Below, piece after piece: positions 22,057 to 31,209 of a DNA stretch of 36,579 bases (position 1 is the first letter of the stretch; each line of letters begins with the position of its first letter). The position numbers were made by a program, and so were the translations under genes. This DNA comes from Oscillospiraceae bacterium. Lineage in GTDB: Bacteria > Bacillota > Clostridia > Oscillospirales > Oscillospiraceae. Location: NCBI GenBank assembly GCA_017541995.1, contig JAFXYD010000036.1:1-36579 (forward strand). The letters are read 5' to 3'. Below the pieces are notes generated by a model. It worked only from the letters and a program-made list of their open reading frames with translations, had not been told where the DNA came from and ran no database searches.

Positions 22057-23094
22057 ATGACAAAACAGATAAAAGTCGGCAGCGTACTGGTGGGCGGCGG
22101 CGCGCCGGTATCCATTCAATCCATGTGCAACACCAAAACCACCGACGTGGAGGGAAGCCTGTCTCAGATCAAGGCCCTCTATACCGCGGGCTGTGAGATC
22201 GTCCGGCTGACGGTGCCCAGCCTGGAGGCCGCCGAGGCCTTCGGCCGGATCGCGGAGCAAAGCCCCCTGCCCCTGGTGGCGGACATCCACTTCGACTACC
22301 GCTGCGCCATAGCCGCCGCGGAGCACGGAGCCGCCAAGATCCGCATCAACCCCGGCAACATCGGGGGCGAGGACCGGGTCAAGGCCGTGGTGGACTGCTG
22401 CAAGGCCCATCACATCCCCATCCGCGTGGGGGTCAACGGCGGCAGCCTGGAAAAGGAGCTGCTGGAAAAGTACGGCCACCCCACCCCGGAGGCCCTGGTG
22501 GAGTCCGCCTTCGGCCACATCCGCCTGCTGGAGAAGTACGGCTTCTACGATACCTGCGTGTCCATGAAGTCCTCCTCCGTGCCTCTGATGATGGCGGCCT
22601 ACCGGCTCTTCGCCTCCCAGTCCGACTATCCCCTCCACGTGGGGGTCACGGAGACCGGCACCGAGTACATGGGCACCATCAAATCCGCCATGGGCATCGG
22701 CGGCCTGCTCTGCCTGGGCATCGGAGACACCCTTCGGGTCTCCCTCACCGCCGACCCGGTGAAGGAGGTCACCGCGGCCAAGGCCATTCTCAAGGCCGCC
22801 GGACTGCGGCAGGAGGGGGTCAACATCGTCTCCTGCCCCACCTGCGGCCGGACCCAGATCGACCTCATCGGCCTGGCGAACCGGGTGGAGGAGGCGCTGA
22901 AGGACTGCAAAAAGCCCATCACCGTGGCGGTCATGGGCTGCGTGGTCAACGGCCCCGGGGAGGCCCGGGAGGCCGACGTTGGCGTGGCCGGAGGCGACGG
23001 TTGCGGGGTGCTCTTCGTCAAGGGCGAGCTCAAGGAAAAGCTGCCCTACGACCAGCTCCTCCCCGCCCTGCTCCGCTACGTGGACGCCCTGTAG
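22057..23094 (+). CDS. ispG: (E)-4-hydroxy-3-methylbut-2-enyl-diphosphate synthase
   Basis: MEP-pathway [4Fe-4S] enzyme that converts methylerythritol cyclodiphosphate to HMBPP. N-terminal TIM-barrel carries PVSIQSMCNTKTTDV, VADIHFDYR and RINPGNIGG; the C-terminal cluster domain has the three ligands in SCPTCGR and MGCVVNGPGEA. 345 residues, typical of the bacterial two-domain form. GAGGT precedes the ATG. Third MEP/isoprenoid gene in the cluster with dxr and uppS. The last codons and stop (GACGCCCTGTAG) are themselves the start of a repeat present twice more downstream (see 23082-23274). Confidence 0.97.
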   Translation: MTKQIKVGSVLVGGGAPVSIQSMCNTKTTDVEGSLSQIKALYTAGCEIVRLTVPSLEAAEAFGRIAEQSPLPLVADIHFDYRCAIAAAEHGAAKIRINPGNIGGEDRVKAVVDCCKAHHIPIRVGVNGGSLEKELLEKYGHPTPEALVESAFGHIRLLEKYGFYDTCVSMKSSSVPLMMAAYRLFASQSDYPLHVGVTETGTEYMGTIKSAMGIGGLLCLGIGDTLRVSLTADPVKEVTAAKAILKAAGLRQEGVNIVSCPTCGRTQIDLIGLANRVEEALKDCKKPITVAVMGCVVNGPGEAREADVGVAGGDGCGVLFVKGELKEKLPYDQLLPALLRYVDAL

Positions 23095-23274
23095 CGCCGG
23101 CAATCTGCCGGCCATGCGTGGGATCAGGGATCAAGGATCAGGGATCAGGGATCAGGGATCAAGGATCAGGGTCCGGTAGCGGCGCACACCGGTGCGCCAT
23201 GGAGACCCTGTAGCGCCGACAATCTGTCGGCCCAGCGCGGACGCCCTGTAGCGCCGACAATCTGTCGGCCCAGC
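23082..23274. repeat. Repeats downstream of and overlapping ispG
   Basis: Three copies of a ~33-36 bp unit containing CCTGTAGCGCCGACAATC and a small GCCGACAATCTGTCGGC hairpin lie at 23082-23113, 23201-23236 and 23239-23274; the first overlaps the ispG 3' end. Between them are GGGATCA/AGGATCA heptamers (23122-23171) and a TAGCGGCGCACACCGGTGCG unit near 23177. No gene is seen in 23095-23318. Confidence 0.85.
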
Positions 23275-23318
23275 TCCGCAATATAGACGCTTTATAAGGA
23301 ACAAGTAATAAATAAGCA

Positions 23319-26300
23319 ATGAACGAAACGATTAGCCTGCTAACCCTCTTCCCCGGGCTGGAGCTGGGGGAGGAGGCGCTGGCGCTTTTGCAACAGAATA
23401 CCGTGGAAAACGTGGATCTCCGGGTAAAGGAACGGGAGATCTCCGTTTGTCTGCGCAGCCGGGTTTATCTGCCCCTGCATTTGCTGGCCCGGGCGGAGGA
23501 GCTCATTCGGACGGAATACCAGCTGCGCGGCGTCAGCCTGGAGCCCCGTTACGAGCCGCGGATGCTGGGGCAGATGGACTTCAACGACCTCACCGGTCTG
23601 CTGGCGGGCTTCTATCCCCCGGCCCCCGCCACCCTGGCGGGCTGCCGCTGGGAGGCGGAGGAGGGCGTTCTCCACGCCCATCTCCGGGGCAACGGCCTGG
23701 CGGAGCTGAAGCCCCACCTGCCCCGGGCGGAGGCCTGGCTCTCCGAGCTCTTTGAGCGGCCCATCCGTTTGGAGCTCCACGGGGGCAGGGAGCTCAGCGC
23801 CGAGGAGCTCTTTGCCGAGACCCGGCGCATCCGGGAGGAGGCCAAGGAGCAGCTGCCCGCCCCCAGCCCCAAGAGCGGCGGCGGCCCCGCCCCGGCGGCG
23901 GCCCAGAAGAACGCCCCCGCCGAGGGCATGATCTTCGGCAAGCCCTTCTTCCAGGAGTCCGTCCCCATGTCGGAGCTGAACGTGGACATGTTCAAGGTCT
24001 GCGTGGAGGGAGAGGTCTTCGCCGTCAACCACAAGGAGCTGCCCAAGGCCAAGGCCTGGGTGGTGAGCTTCTATATGACCGACCACACGGGCTCGGTCTG
24101 CGTCAACCAGTACATGGAGGAGAACAAGGCCCGGCCCATCCTGGAGGCCATCCAGGGCCCCAACCCCAAGAAGCACAAGCCCGGCTCCTATATCCGGGTC
24201 TTCGGCAAGGTCACCGTCAGCCGCTACGACAACGAGCTGGTGCTCCAGCCCTATTCCATCCGGGAGGCCACCCGGCCCGTGCGGCAGGACAGGGCTCCGG
24301 AGAAGCGGGTGGAGCTGCATCTGCACACCAAGATGTCCGCCATGGACGCCCTGACGGACACCGCCGAGGCCATTGCCCAGGCCGCCCGATGGGGCCACCG
24401 GGCCATTGCCATCACCGACCACGGCGTCACCCATTCCTTCACCGACGCCCTGGCAAACTCCAAAACGAAAATCGCGGGCACAGAAGAGCCCATCAAGATC
24501 CTCTACGGCTGCGAGGGCTATTTCATCAACGACGTGGACACCGACGGCACCCCGGAATCCACCAAGACCTACCGGGTCTGCGTCACCGGGGAGAAGGACG
24601 CTCCCCTGAGCGGGGAGTTTGTGGCCTTCGACGTGGAGGCCACGGGTCTGTCCCCCGAGCGGGACCGCCTCATCGAGATCGGCGCGGCCCGGATGCGGGG
24701 AGACCAGGTGCTGGAGAAGTTCAACACCTTCGTGGACCCGGAGCGCTCCCTGCCGGAGAACATCGTGGAGCTCACCGGCATCACCGACGAGATGCTGGCG
24801 GGCGCTCCCTCGGAGCGGGAGGCGGTCACCGCCTTTTTGAAGTTCTGCGGGGAGCTGCCCCTGGTGGCCCACAACGCCAACTACGACACCGGCATGATGA
24901 AGGCGGCCTGCCGCCGTCTGAACCTGCCCTTCCGGTCCACCTACGTGGACACCCTGGCCCTGGCCTACGACCTGCTGCCCCAGTTCACCAAGCGCAAGCT
25001 GGACGTGCTGGCGGAGTACTTCGAGCTGCCGGACTTCGCCCACCACCGGGCCACCGACGACGCCGTCACCTGCGGCCTTTTGTATGATCGCTTCACCCGG
25101 ATGCTGCTGGAGCGGGGAGTGGACCGGCTCCAGGCCGTGAACCACGCCGCCGCCGTCATGGACTTCGGCTCCAGGCCGACCCCTAAAAACCAGCGCATCC
25201 ACCACATCATCCTCTTCGCCAAGAATTCCCTGGGGCTGCGGAATCTCTACCGTCTGATCTCCTTCTCCAACCTCTACTACTTCAACGCCCGCCGGGGGGG
25301 CAGCGGCGCGCCCGTGATTCCCAAGTCCGAGCTGCGGCGCTGGCGGGAGGGGCTCATCATCGGTTCCGCCTGCGAGGCCGGAGAGCTCTTCACCGCCATT
25401 GTGCAGAAGAAGCCCTGGGAGGAGCTGCAGCGGATCGCGGCGTTCTACGATTTCTTAGAGGTCCAGCCCCTGTCCAACAACCGCTTCATGCTGCAAAACG
25501 GCCTGGCCCAGTCCGAGGAGGAGCTGCGGGACTTCAACCGCAGCGTGATCCGCCTGGGGGAGGCCCTGGACAAGCCCGTCTGCGCCACCGGGGACGTGCA
25601 TTTTCTCAACCCGGAGGACGAGGTCTTCCGCCGCATCCTCCTGGCCTCCAAGGGCTTCGACGACTGCGACCGGCCCAACCCCCTCTACTTCCGCACCACC
25701 GAGGAAATGCTGGAGGAGTTCTCCTATCTGGGCCGGGAAAAGGCCTATGAGATCGTGGTGAAGAACACGAATCTCATTGCGGATATGTGCGAATGGGTCC
25801 GGCCCCTGCCCCACAATCTCTACGCCCCCAAGATCGAAAACTCCGTGGAGGATCTGAAGTCCCTGGTCTACGGCAAGCTCCACCGGCTCTACGGGGAGAA
25901 TCCCCCGGAGCTGATCACCAAGCGGGTGGAGACGGAGCTGGGGGACATCATCAACTGCCACTACGACGTGATCTACATCTCCGCCCAGAAGCTGGTGCTG
26001 AACTCCCTGGAGCACGGCTATCTGGTGGGCTCCCGGGGCTCCGTGGGCTCCTCTCTGGTGGCCTTCCTGTCGGGCATCACGGAGGTCAACTCCCTGCCGC
26101 CCCACTACCGCTGCCCCAACCCGGCCTGCAAATACACCACGTTTGAAGTCCCGGCGGGCTGCAACTGCGGGGCCGATCTGCCCGACGCGGTCTGCCCCAA
26201 ATGCGGGACGGCCTTTGAAAAGGACGGCTTCGCCATTCCCTTCGAGACCTTCCTGGGCTTCGGAGGCGACAAGGTGCCGGACATCGACCTGAACTTCTCG

Positions 26301-27710
26301 GGAGAGTACCAGGCCAAGGCCCACGCCTACTGCGTGGAGATGTTCGGCAAGTCCCACGTCTTCCGGGCGGGCACCATCGGAGACGTGGCGGAGAAGACCG
26401 CCTTCGGCTACGTGAAAAAATACCTCTCCGAGCGGGACCGCAAGGCCAGCCGGGCGGAGGAGACCCGCCTGGCCTCCGGCTGCGTGGGGGTCAAGCGCAC
26501 CTCCGGCCAGCACCCGGGGGGCCTGGTGGTCATCCCCCAGGAGAACCAGATCTGGGACTTCTGCCCGGTGCAGCACCCGGCGGACGACCACGAATCCGAG
26601 TGGATCACCACCCACTACGACTACCACCCCATGGAGGAGAATCTGCTGAAGCTGGACATGCTGGGCCACGACGACCCCACCATGATCCGCATGCTCCAGG
26701 ATATGACCGGGGTGGACCCCCAGAAGATCCCCCTGGACGACAAGGCCACCATGTCCATCTTCACCTCCTCCGAGGTGCTGGGCTACAAGGACGACCCCAT
26801 CTTAGGGGAGACCGGGGCCGTGGGCATCCCGGAGTTCGGCACCGGCTTTACCCGGGGCATGCTGAAGGAGACCCAGCCCACCCAGTTCGACGTGCTGATC
26901 CGGCTCTCGGGCTTTTCCCACGGCACCGACGTCTGGCTGGGCAACGCCCGGGATCTGATCCTCTCCAAGACCGCCACCGTCTCCCAGGCCATCGGCTGCC
27001 GGGACGACATCATGAACTATCTGATCCAGTGCGGCATGCCGGACAAGCGCTCCTTCAAGATCATGGAGGCAGTGCGAAAGGGGAGGGGCTTGCCCGAGGG
27101 GGCCGAGGAGGAGATGAAGGCCGCCGGGGTGCCGGAGTGGTACATCGGCTCCTGCAAGAAGATCAAGTACCTCTTCCCCAAGGCCCACGCGGCGGCCTAC
27201 GTCATGATGGCCTTCCGCATCGCCTGGTTCAAGGTTCATGAGCCCCTGGCCTTCTACGCCGCCTATTTCTACCGCCGCAGCCAGAAGGGCGGCTTCGACG
27301 CCGCCATGATGTGCAAGGGCATGGAGGAATGCAAGGCGGCCCTGGAGGGCATTCAGAAGATGGAAAACCGCACGGATAAGGACGACCAGCTCCTCACCAC
27401 CTTAGAGGTGGTCTACGAGTTCTATCTCCGGGGCTTCGAGTTTCTGCCGGTGTCCGTCTACGAGTCCGACGCCCTGAAGTTCCTGCCCCGGGAGGGGAAG
27501 CTGCTGCCTCCCTTCGTGGCCATCTCCGGCCTGGGGGAAAACGCCGCCAGGGACATCGCGGAGGGCCGCCGGGGCAAGACCTTCATCTCCATCGAGGAGT
27601 TCTCCGCCGCCTGTCCCAAGGTTTCCCAGACCCACATCGACACCCTCCGGGCCGCCGGCGCCTTCGGAGATCTGCCCGCCACCAGCCAGGTGTCGATGTT
27701 TGACCTGTAA
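23319..27710 (+). CDS. polC: DNA polymerase III alpha subunit, PolC type
   Basis: Replicative polymerase of low-to-mid GC Firmicutes. Order: N-terminal domain (1-~210), OB fold (~225-320, [20 protein letters not shown] region), PHP domain starting at [14 protein letters not shown] (~331), interrupted by a DnaQ-type 3'-5' exonuclease with Asp438/Glu440 ([11 protein letters not shown]) to ~600, then the C-family polymerase with catalytic Asp988 and Asp990 in [11 protein letters not shown] four-Cys zinc cluster (RCPNPACKY...GCNCG...VCPKCG) lies near residues 930-965, as in other PolC. The C-terminal duplex-binding region ends in [13 protein letters not shown], whose QVSMFDL tail is a plausible beta-clamp binding motif. 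1463 residues, full length. The ribosome binding site is weak (AAGGA, 15 bases off). Confidence 0.98.
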   Translation: MNETISLLTLFPGLELGEEALALLQQNTVENVDLRVKEREISVCLRSRVYLPLHLLARAEELIRTEYQLRGVSLEPRYEPRMLGQMDFNDLTGLLAGFYPPAPATLAGCRWEAEEGVLHAHLRGNGLAELKPHLPRAEAWLSELFERPIRLELHGGRELSAEELFAETRRIREEAKEQLPAPSPKSGGGPAPAAAQKNAPAEGMIFGKPFFQESVPMSELNVDMFKVCVEGEVFAVNHKELPKAKAWVVSFYMTDHTGSVCVNQYMEENKARPILEAIQGPNPKKHKPGSYIRVFGKVTVSRYDNELVLQPYSIREATRPVRQDRAPEKRVELHLHTKMSAMDALTDTAEAIAQAARWGHRAIAITDHGVTHSFTDALANSKTKIAGTEEPIKILYGCEGYFINDVDTDGTPESTKTYRVCVTGEKDAPLSGEFVAFDVEATGLSPERDRLIEIGAARMRGDQVLEKFNTFVDPERSLPENIVELTGITDEMLAGAPSEREAVTAFLKFCGELPLVAHNANYDTGMMKAACRRLNLPFRSTYVDTLALAYDLLPQFTKRKLDVLAEYFELPDFAHHRATDDAVTCGLLYDRFTRMLLERGVDRLQAVNHAAAVMDFGSRPTPKNQRIHHIILFAKNSLGLRNLYRLISFSNLYYFNARRGGSGAPVIPKSELRRWREGLIIGSACEAGELFTAIVQKKPWEELQRIAAFYDFLEVQPLSNNRFMLQNGLAQSEEELRDFNRSVIRLGEALDKPVCATGDVHFLNPEDEVFRRILLASKGFDDCDRPNPLYFRTTEEMLEEFSYLGREKAYEIVVKNTNLIADMCEWVRPLPHNLYAPKIENSVEDLKSLVYGKLHRLYGENPPELITKRVETELGDIINCHYDVIYISAQKLVLNSLEHGYLVGSRGSVGSSLVAFLSGITEVNSLPPHYRCPNPACKYTTFEVPAGCNCGADLPDAVCPKCGTAFEKDGFAIPFETFLGFGGDKVPDIDLNFSGEYQAKAHAYCVEMFGKSHVFRAGTIGDVAEKTAFGYVKKYLSERDRKASRAEETRLASGCVGVKRTSGQHPGGLVVIPQENQIWDFCPVQHPADDHESEWITTHYDYHPMEENLLKLDMLGHDDPTMIRMLQDMTGVDPQKIPLDDKATMSIFTSSEVLGYKDDPILGETGAVGIPEFGTGFTRGMLKETQPTQFDVLIRLSGFSHGTDVWLGNARDLILSKTATVSQAIGCRDDIMNYLIQCGMPDKRSFKIMEAVRKGRGLPEGAEEEMKAAGVPEWYIGSCKKIKYLFPKAHAAAYVMMAFRIAWFKVHEPLAFYAAYFYRRSQKGGFDAAMMCKGMEECKAALEGIQKMENRTDKDDQLLTTLEVVYEFYLRGFEFLPVSVYESDALKFLPREGKLLPPFVAISGLGENAARDIAEGRRGKTFISIEEFSAACPKVSQTHIDTLRAAGAFGDLPATSQVSMFDL

Positions 27711-27730
27711 TCATTCTGAAAGGAGTTTTG

Positions 27731-28504
27731 ATGATGCAAAAACTTGAAAAACAATTCCACATCCACTGCGTCCAGGGGGACGTGGGGCGCTACGTGATCC
27801 TGCCCGGCGACCCCGGCCGCTGCGCCGCCATCGCCGCCCTCTTTGACGACGCCCACCACGTGGGCCAGAACCGGGAGTACAACATCTACACCGGCACCCT
27901 GCTGGGGGAGAAGGTCTCCGTCTGCTCCACCGGCATCGGCGGGCCCTCGGCCTCCATCGCCATGGAGGAGCTGCACAACATCGGCGCGGATACCTTCATC
28001 CGCACCGGCACCTGCGGGGGCATCAACCTCAAGGTGAAGTCCGGGGACATCGTGGTGGCCACCGGCGCCATCCGCTTTGAGCACACCTCCCGGGAGTACG
28101 CCCCCCTGGAATACCCCGCCGTGGCCAATCTGGACGTGACCCTGGCCCTGCGGGACGCGGCCCTGGCCATGGGCAAGACCACCCACGTGGGCGTGGTCCA
28201 GTGCAAGGACGCCTTCTATGGCCAGCACTGCCCCCAGAGGATGCCCGTGTCCTACGAGCTGCTCAACAAGTGGGAGGCCTGGAAGAGGCTGGGGGTCCTG
28301 GCCTCCGAGATGGAGTCCGCCGCCCTCTTCGTGGTGGCCGACGCCCTGGGCTGCCGCTGCGGCTCCTGCTTCCACGTGATCTGGAACCAGGAGCGGGAGG
28401 CCGCCGGTCTGGATCAGACCATGAGCGAGGACACCTCCGCCTCCGTCCGGGTCTCCGTGGAGGCCCTGAAGCGTCTCATCGCCCAGGATAAAGCGCGCCT
28501 GTAA
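27731..28504 (+). CDS. udp: Uridine phosphorylase-like nucleoside phosphorylase
   Basis: PNP/UDP family 1 enzyme that splits a nucleoside with phosphate, for pyrimidine salvage. Family motifs: [12 protein letters not shown] (phosphate loop, near residue 22), [25 protein letters not shown], and [17 protein letters not shown], where MES contacts the ribose. About 257 residues, usual for the NP-I hexameric/trimeric class. Uridine specificity is the likelier assignment but is not proved from motifs alone; purine nucleosides are possible. AAAGGAG lies 5-8 bases before two consecutive ATG codons (27731, 27734). It follows polC by 20 bases, so it is probably co-transcribed. Confidence 0.85.
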   Translation: MMQKLEKQFHIHCVQGDVGRYVILPGDPGRCAAIAALFDDAHHVGQNREYNIYTGTLLGEKVSVCSTGIGGPSASIAMEELHNIGADTFIRTGTCGGINLKVKSGDIVVATGAIRFEHTSREYAPLEYPAVANLDVTLALRDAALAMGKTTHVGVVQCKDAFYGQHCPQRMPVSYELLNKWEAWKRLGVLASEMESAALFVVADALGCRCGSCFHVIWNQEREAAGLDQTMSEDTSASVRVSVEALKRLIAQDKARL

Positions 28505-28535
28505 TCGTTTTTCTTCCTTCTGAAAGGAGCCTGCC

Positions 28536-30152
28536 ATGCAAGCCTTCAAGTGTCCCCACTGCGGGGGCGACGTGAAATACGATCCCGGGGCGGAGTCCAT
28601 GTCCTGCGTCCACTGCGGCAGCGAGATCCGCCGCGAGGACTACCAACAGTATCTGGATGAAAACGCCCTCTACGCCACCAACGAGCTGGTCTGCCCCCAG
28701 TGCGGCGCGGCCCTGCTGCGCTATGACGATACTCTTGCCAGCTTCTGCTGCTACTGCGGCTCCGCGGTGCACTTCACCCGGCGCAGCGTGGAGGACAGCA
28801 AGCCGGACGAGATCGTGCCCTTCAAGATCGACGGGGCGGACGCCCTGAAGCGCTATCGCCAGCGCCTGGAGCGCAGCGTCTTTACCCCGGACTGGCTGGA
28901 GGAGGGAGGCGCCGACCGGCTGGTGGGGCTCTATATGCCCTATTACCGCTATCAGGTGACGGCCACGGAGCACCTGACCGGGGACGCCCAGAATCTCCAC
29001 GGCGGAGGCTATGAGACTTACAGCGTGGACTGCGATATGAAGGCCGAATACCGGGAGCTGCGCTTTGACGCCGCCGAGGCCTTCCCGGACTGCCTCAGCT
29101 CCACCATGGACGAAATGGCCCTGGAGGGGAAGCAGCGGCTGGATCAGCGGGCCAAGCCCTTCGAGGCCTCCTATCTGGCGGGCTACTACGCCGACGGCGG
29201 CAGCGTCCGGGAGGGCGATTACCGGGACATGCTGGAGCAGATGGTCCGGGCGGACCTGGCCCAGCAGAAGCTGTACTTCCGCAGCGCCGGGCTCAACGTG
29301 GCCGCGGAGAACCCGGAGCTGAAGCTGGAGCAAAAAAAGCTCCTCTACCCCGTGTGGCTCAATACCCACCGCAAGGGGGATCGGGTCTGCTACGCGGCCA
29401 TCGACGGGGAAACCGGCAATGTGGCGGCGGAGCTGCCCCTGGACCGGGGCAGGTTTTTGAAGCTCGCCCTGATTCTCACGGCGCTGTGCTGCCTTGTGCT
29501 GAACCGCTTTGTCACGCTGCAGCCCCTGCCCTTCCTCTGCGTGGCCGGAGCCCTGCTGTCGCTGATGGGCCGGATGCTGGCCAAGCTCAGCCGGGACGTG
29601 GAGCTGCGCCGGGATTACCGGGACGATATGGGCCGCATCGGCATGGAGGAATTCAAACGGAGCACGAAGAGCAAAGCCCGGAAGCAGCGCCACGTGCCCG
29701 TGGGCTTTCTGAGCCTGGGCTGGGTGATGATTTACATCGGCCTGGTGGTGCTGGCGTTGTGTCTGGCTGCCCTTTTCTTTCTGGAGCGGCACGGCTCCCT
29801 GGGCTACATCATCGCCGCGATCCTGGCGCTCACCGGAGGTCTGGATCTCATCCTGGTCTGCTGCTTCGAGGCAAAGTTCAGCAGCAGCGCCCAGCGGCCC
29901 ATCCGCTGGCGCTTCCGGATGAAGCCCCTCCAGCTGATCAAGGCCATCTGGCCAACCGTCCTGGGCTCCCTGCTGGCGGCGGCGGTGCTCTTCGCCAACC
30001 CGGTGGAGGACGCCTGGTATTACGCCGCCGGAATCGCGGACCTGCTGCTGGCGGCCTGGGCCGCTTTGGAGCTGATCCGGCAGTACAATCTGCTGAGCTC
30101 CCGGGAGATCCCGGTCTTTACCCGAAGGAGAGGAGGCGAGGCGGATGCTTAG
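28536..30152 (+). CDS. Zinc-ribbon polytopic membrane protein
   Basis: About 538 residues. The N-terminus has two zinc ribbons, each with paired CxxC: CPHC (6-9) with CVHC (24-27), and CPQC (53-56) with CCYC (~71-74). A soluble region (~100-305) follows, containing MPYYRYQVTATE and LYPVWLNTHRKGDRVCYAAIDGETG, a pattern I associate with TFIIB-type zinc-ribbon/primosomal-helicase-mislabelled membrane proteins. Then about six membrane helices between ~308 and 525. AAAGGAG precedes the ATG. The last 8 bases overlap the TPM-domain gene, so the two are translationally coupled and likely act together at the membrane. The biochemical function is not known. Confidence 0.8.
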   Translation: MQAFKCPHCGGDVKYDPGAESMSCVHCGSEIRREDYQQYLDENALYATNELVCPQCGAALLRYDDTLASFCCYCGSAVHFTRRSVEDSKPDEIVPFKIDGADALKRYRQRLERSVFTPDWLEEGGADRLVGLYMPYYRYQVTATEHLTGDAQNLHGGGYETYSVDCDMKAEYRELRFDAAEAFPDCLSSTMDEMALEGKQRLDQRAKPFEASYLAGYYADGGSVREGDYRDMLEQMVRADLAQQKLYFRSAGLNVAAENPELKLEQKKLLYPVWLNTHRKGDRVCYAAIDGETGNVAAELPLDRGRFLKLALILTALCCLVLNRFVTLQPLPFLCVAGALLSLMGRMLAKLSRDVELRRDYRDDMGRIGMEEFKRSTKSKARKQRHVPVGFLSLGWVMIYIGLVVLALCLAALFFLERHGSLGYIIAAILALTGGLDLILVCCFEAKFSSSAQRPIRWRFRMKPLQLIKAIWPTVLGSLLAAAVLFANPVEDAWYYAAGIADLLLAAWAALELIRQYNLLSSREIPVFTRRRGGEADA

Positions 30153-31134
30153 TCTGCTGCGAAAAGCCCTTCGGAAGCCCTGGATTCTGAATACCCTGGC
30201 GCTCCTGGCCGCCGCCGTTCTGCTTTGGCCCTTCCTCCTGGACGTGTTCAACGCCTGGAGGCTGGGGAAGGCCGGAGCGGAAACCGGAAGCCATGCGGTC
30301 ATTCTGGAGGACAACGCCCAGCTCTTCAGCCCCGAGGAGCGGAGCGGGCTGGAGCGGGAGATGGGCCAAAGCGCCCGATACTGCTCCGTGGCCCTGCTGA
30401 CCACCCGGGACACCGGCCGCCTGGGCCACGCCGCCTACGCGGAGCAGGCCTTTGACCGCCTCTTCTCCGGCACGGACGGCATCCTGTTTCTCATCGACCT
30501 GGACAACCGGGAGCTGCGGCTGCAAAAGAACGACGAAAACCGGCTGATTACCACAGCCCTCTGCGAGAGCGTCACAGACAACGTCTACCGCTACGCCTCC
30601 GCCGGGGACTACTATGCCTGCGCCAAAAACGCCTTTTCCCAGGCGGCGGCCCTCATGAGCGGCGGGCAGATCCCCCAGCCCATGAAGCATATCAGCAATC
30701 TGCTCATCGCCCTCTGCCTGGGCCTGATGCTGGCCTTCTGGCGGGCATACCGGCAGAATGACGTGAACCGGCCCGAGGAGGTCTATCAGATCTACCGGAG
30801 GGCCTATCGCTCCATCAGCTTCAGCGACGGCAAGCTGCGGAGGCTGGACTGGGCGGACTATGCCGGAACCCTGGGAGATATTCTGGGGGGCATCGTCAGC
30901 GGCATCGGGGAGGCGGCGGGATCCGGCGGCGGCTCCGGCAGCAGAAGCTCCGGCGGATGGAGCTCCGGAAGCAGAAGCTCCGGCAGCAGAAGCTCCGGCG
31001 GCAGAAGCTCCGGCGGATGGAGCTCCGGAAGCAGAAGCTCCGGAAGCAGAAGCTCCGGCAGCTCCGGAAGCAGAAGCTCCGGCAGCTCCGGAAGCAGAAG
31101 CTCCGGCAGCTCCGGCGGAAGCCATCGATTCTGA
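30145..31134 (+). CDS. TPM-domain membrane protein with SRSSG-repeat tail
   Basis: An N-terminal membrane anchor (~14-34), then a TPM domain (~48-175: ILEDNAQLFSPEERSGLEREM, CSVALLTTRD, FDRLFSGTDGILFLIDLDNRELRL), a family found in photosystem repair phosphatase TLP18.3 and in many bacterial membrane proteins. A second helix (~184-203) follows, then a cytoplasmic or surface segment. The last ~75 residues are low complexity: GSGGGSGSRSSGGWSSGSRSSG and so on, ending GGSHRF. Bacterial TPM proteins often end in Gly/Ser tails, but the regular Arg here is unusual and makes the tail strongly basic. GGAGG lies a few bases before the ATG within the upstream gene. Confidence 0.8.
   Translation: MLSLLRKALRKPWILNTLALLAAAVLLWPFLLDVFNAWRLGKAGAETGSHAVILEDNAQLFSPEERSGLEREMGQSARYCSVALLTTRDTGRLGHAAYAEQAFDRLFSGTDGILFLIDLDNRELRLQKNDENRLITTALCESVTDNVYRYASAGDYYACAKNAFSQAAALMSGGQIPQPMKHISNLLIALCLGLMLAFWRAYRQNDVNRPEEVYQIYRRAYRSISFSDGKLRRLDWADYAGTLGDILGGIVSGIGEAAGSGGGSGSRSSGGWSSGSRSSGSRSSGGRSSGGWSSGSRSSGSRSSGSSGSRSSGSSGSRSSGSSGGSHRF
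30937..31120. repeat. In-frame minisatellite encoding the SRSSG tail
   Basis: Imperfect 12-, 15- and 18-bp units based on GGAAGCAGAAGCTCC, with TGGAGCTCC variants, fill this stretch and keep frame. Unit numbers in such arrays commonly change by slippage, which would alter tail length without frameshift. Confidence 0.85.
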
Positions 31135-31209
31135 CGGCGCCTTCCGGCCGCACCGCGGCGAATCCGTACTGAAATCGTATCTATTCCGAACTGAACAAAC
31201 ACGCACACC

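Noticed and set aside
23122..23274. CRISPR array
   Set aside because: Units are contiguous heptamers or 33-36 bp repeats without unique spacers of even length, and no cas genes are present.
23340..25205. Long minus-strand open frame opposite polC
   Set aside because: Antisense shadow of polC with G/L/H/Q-rich composition and no start signals. The same holds for long minus frames opposite dxr, rseP and ispG.
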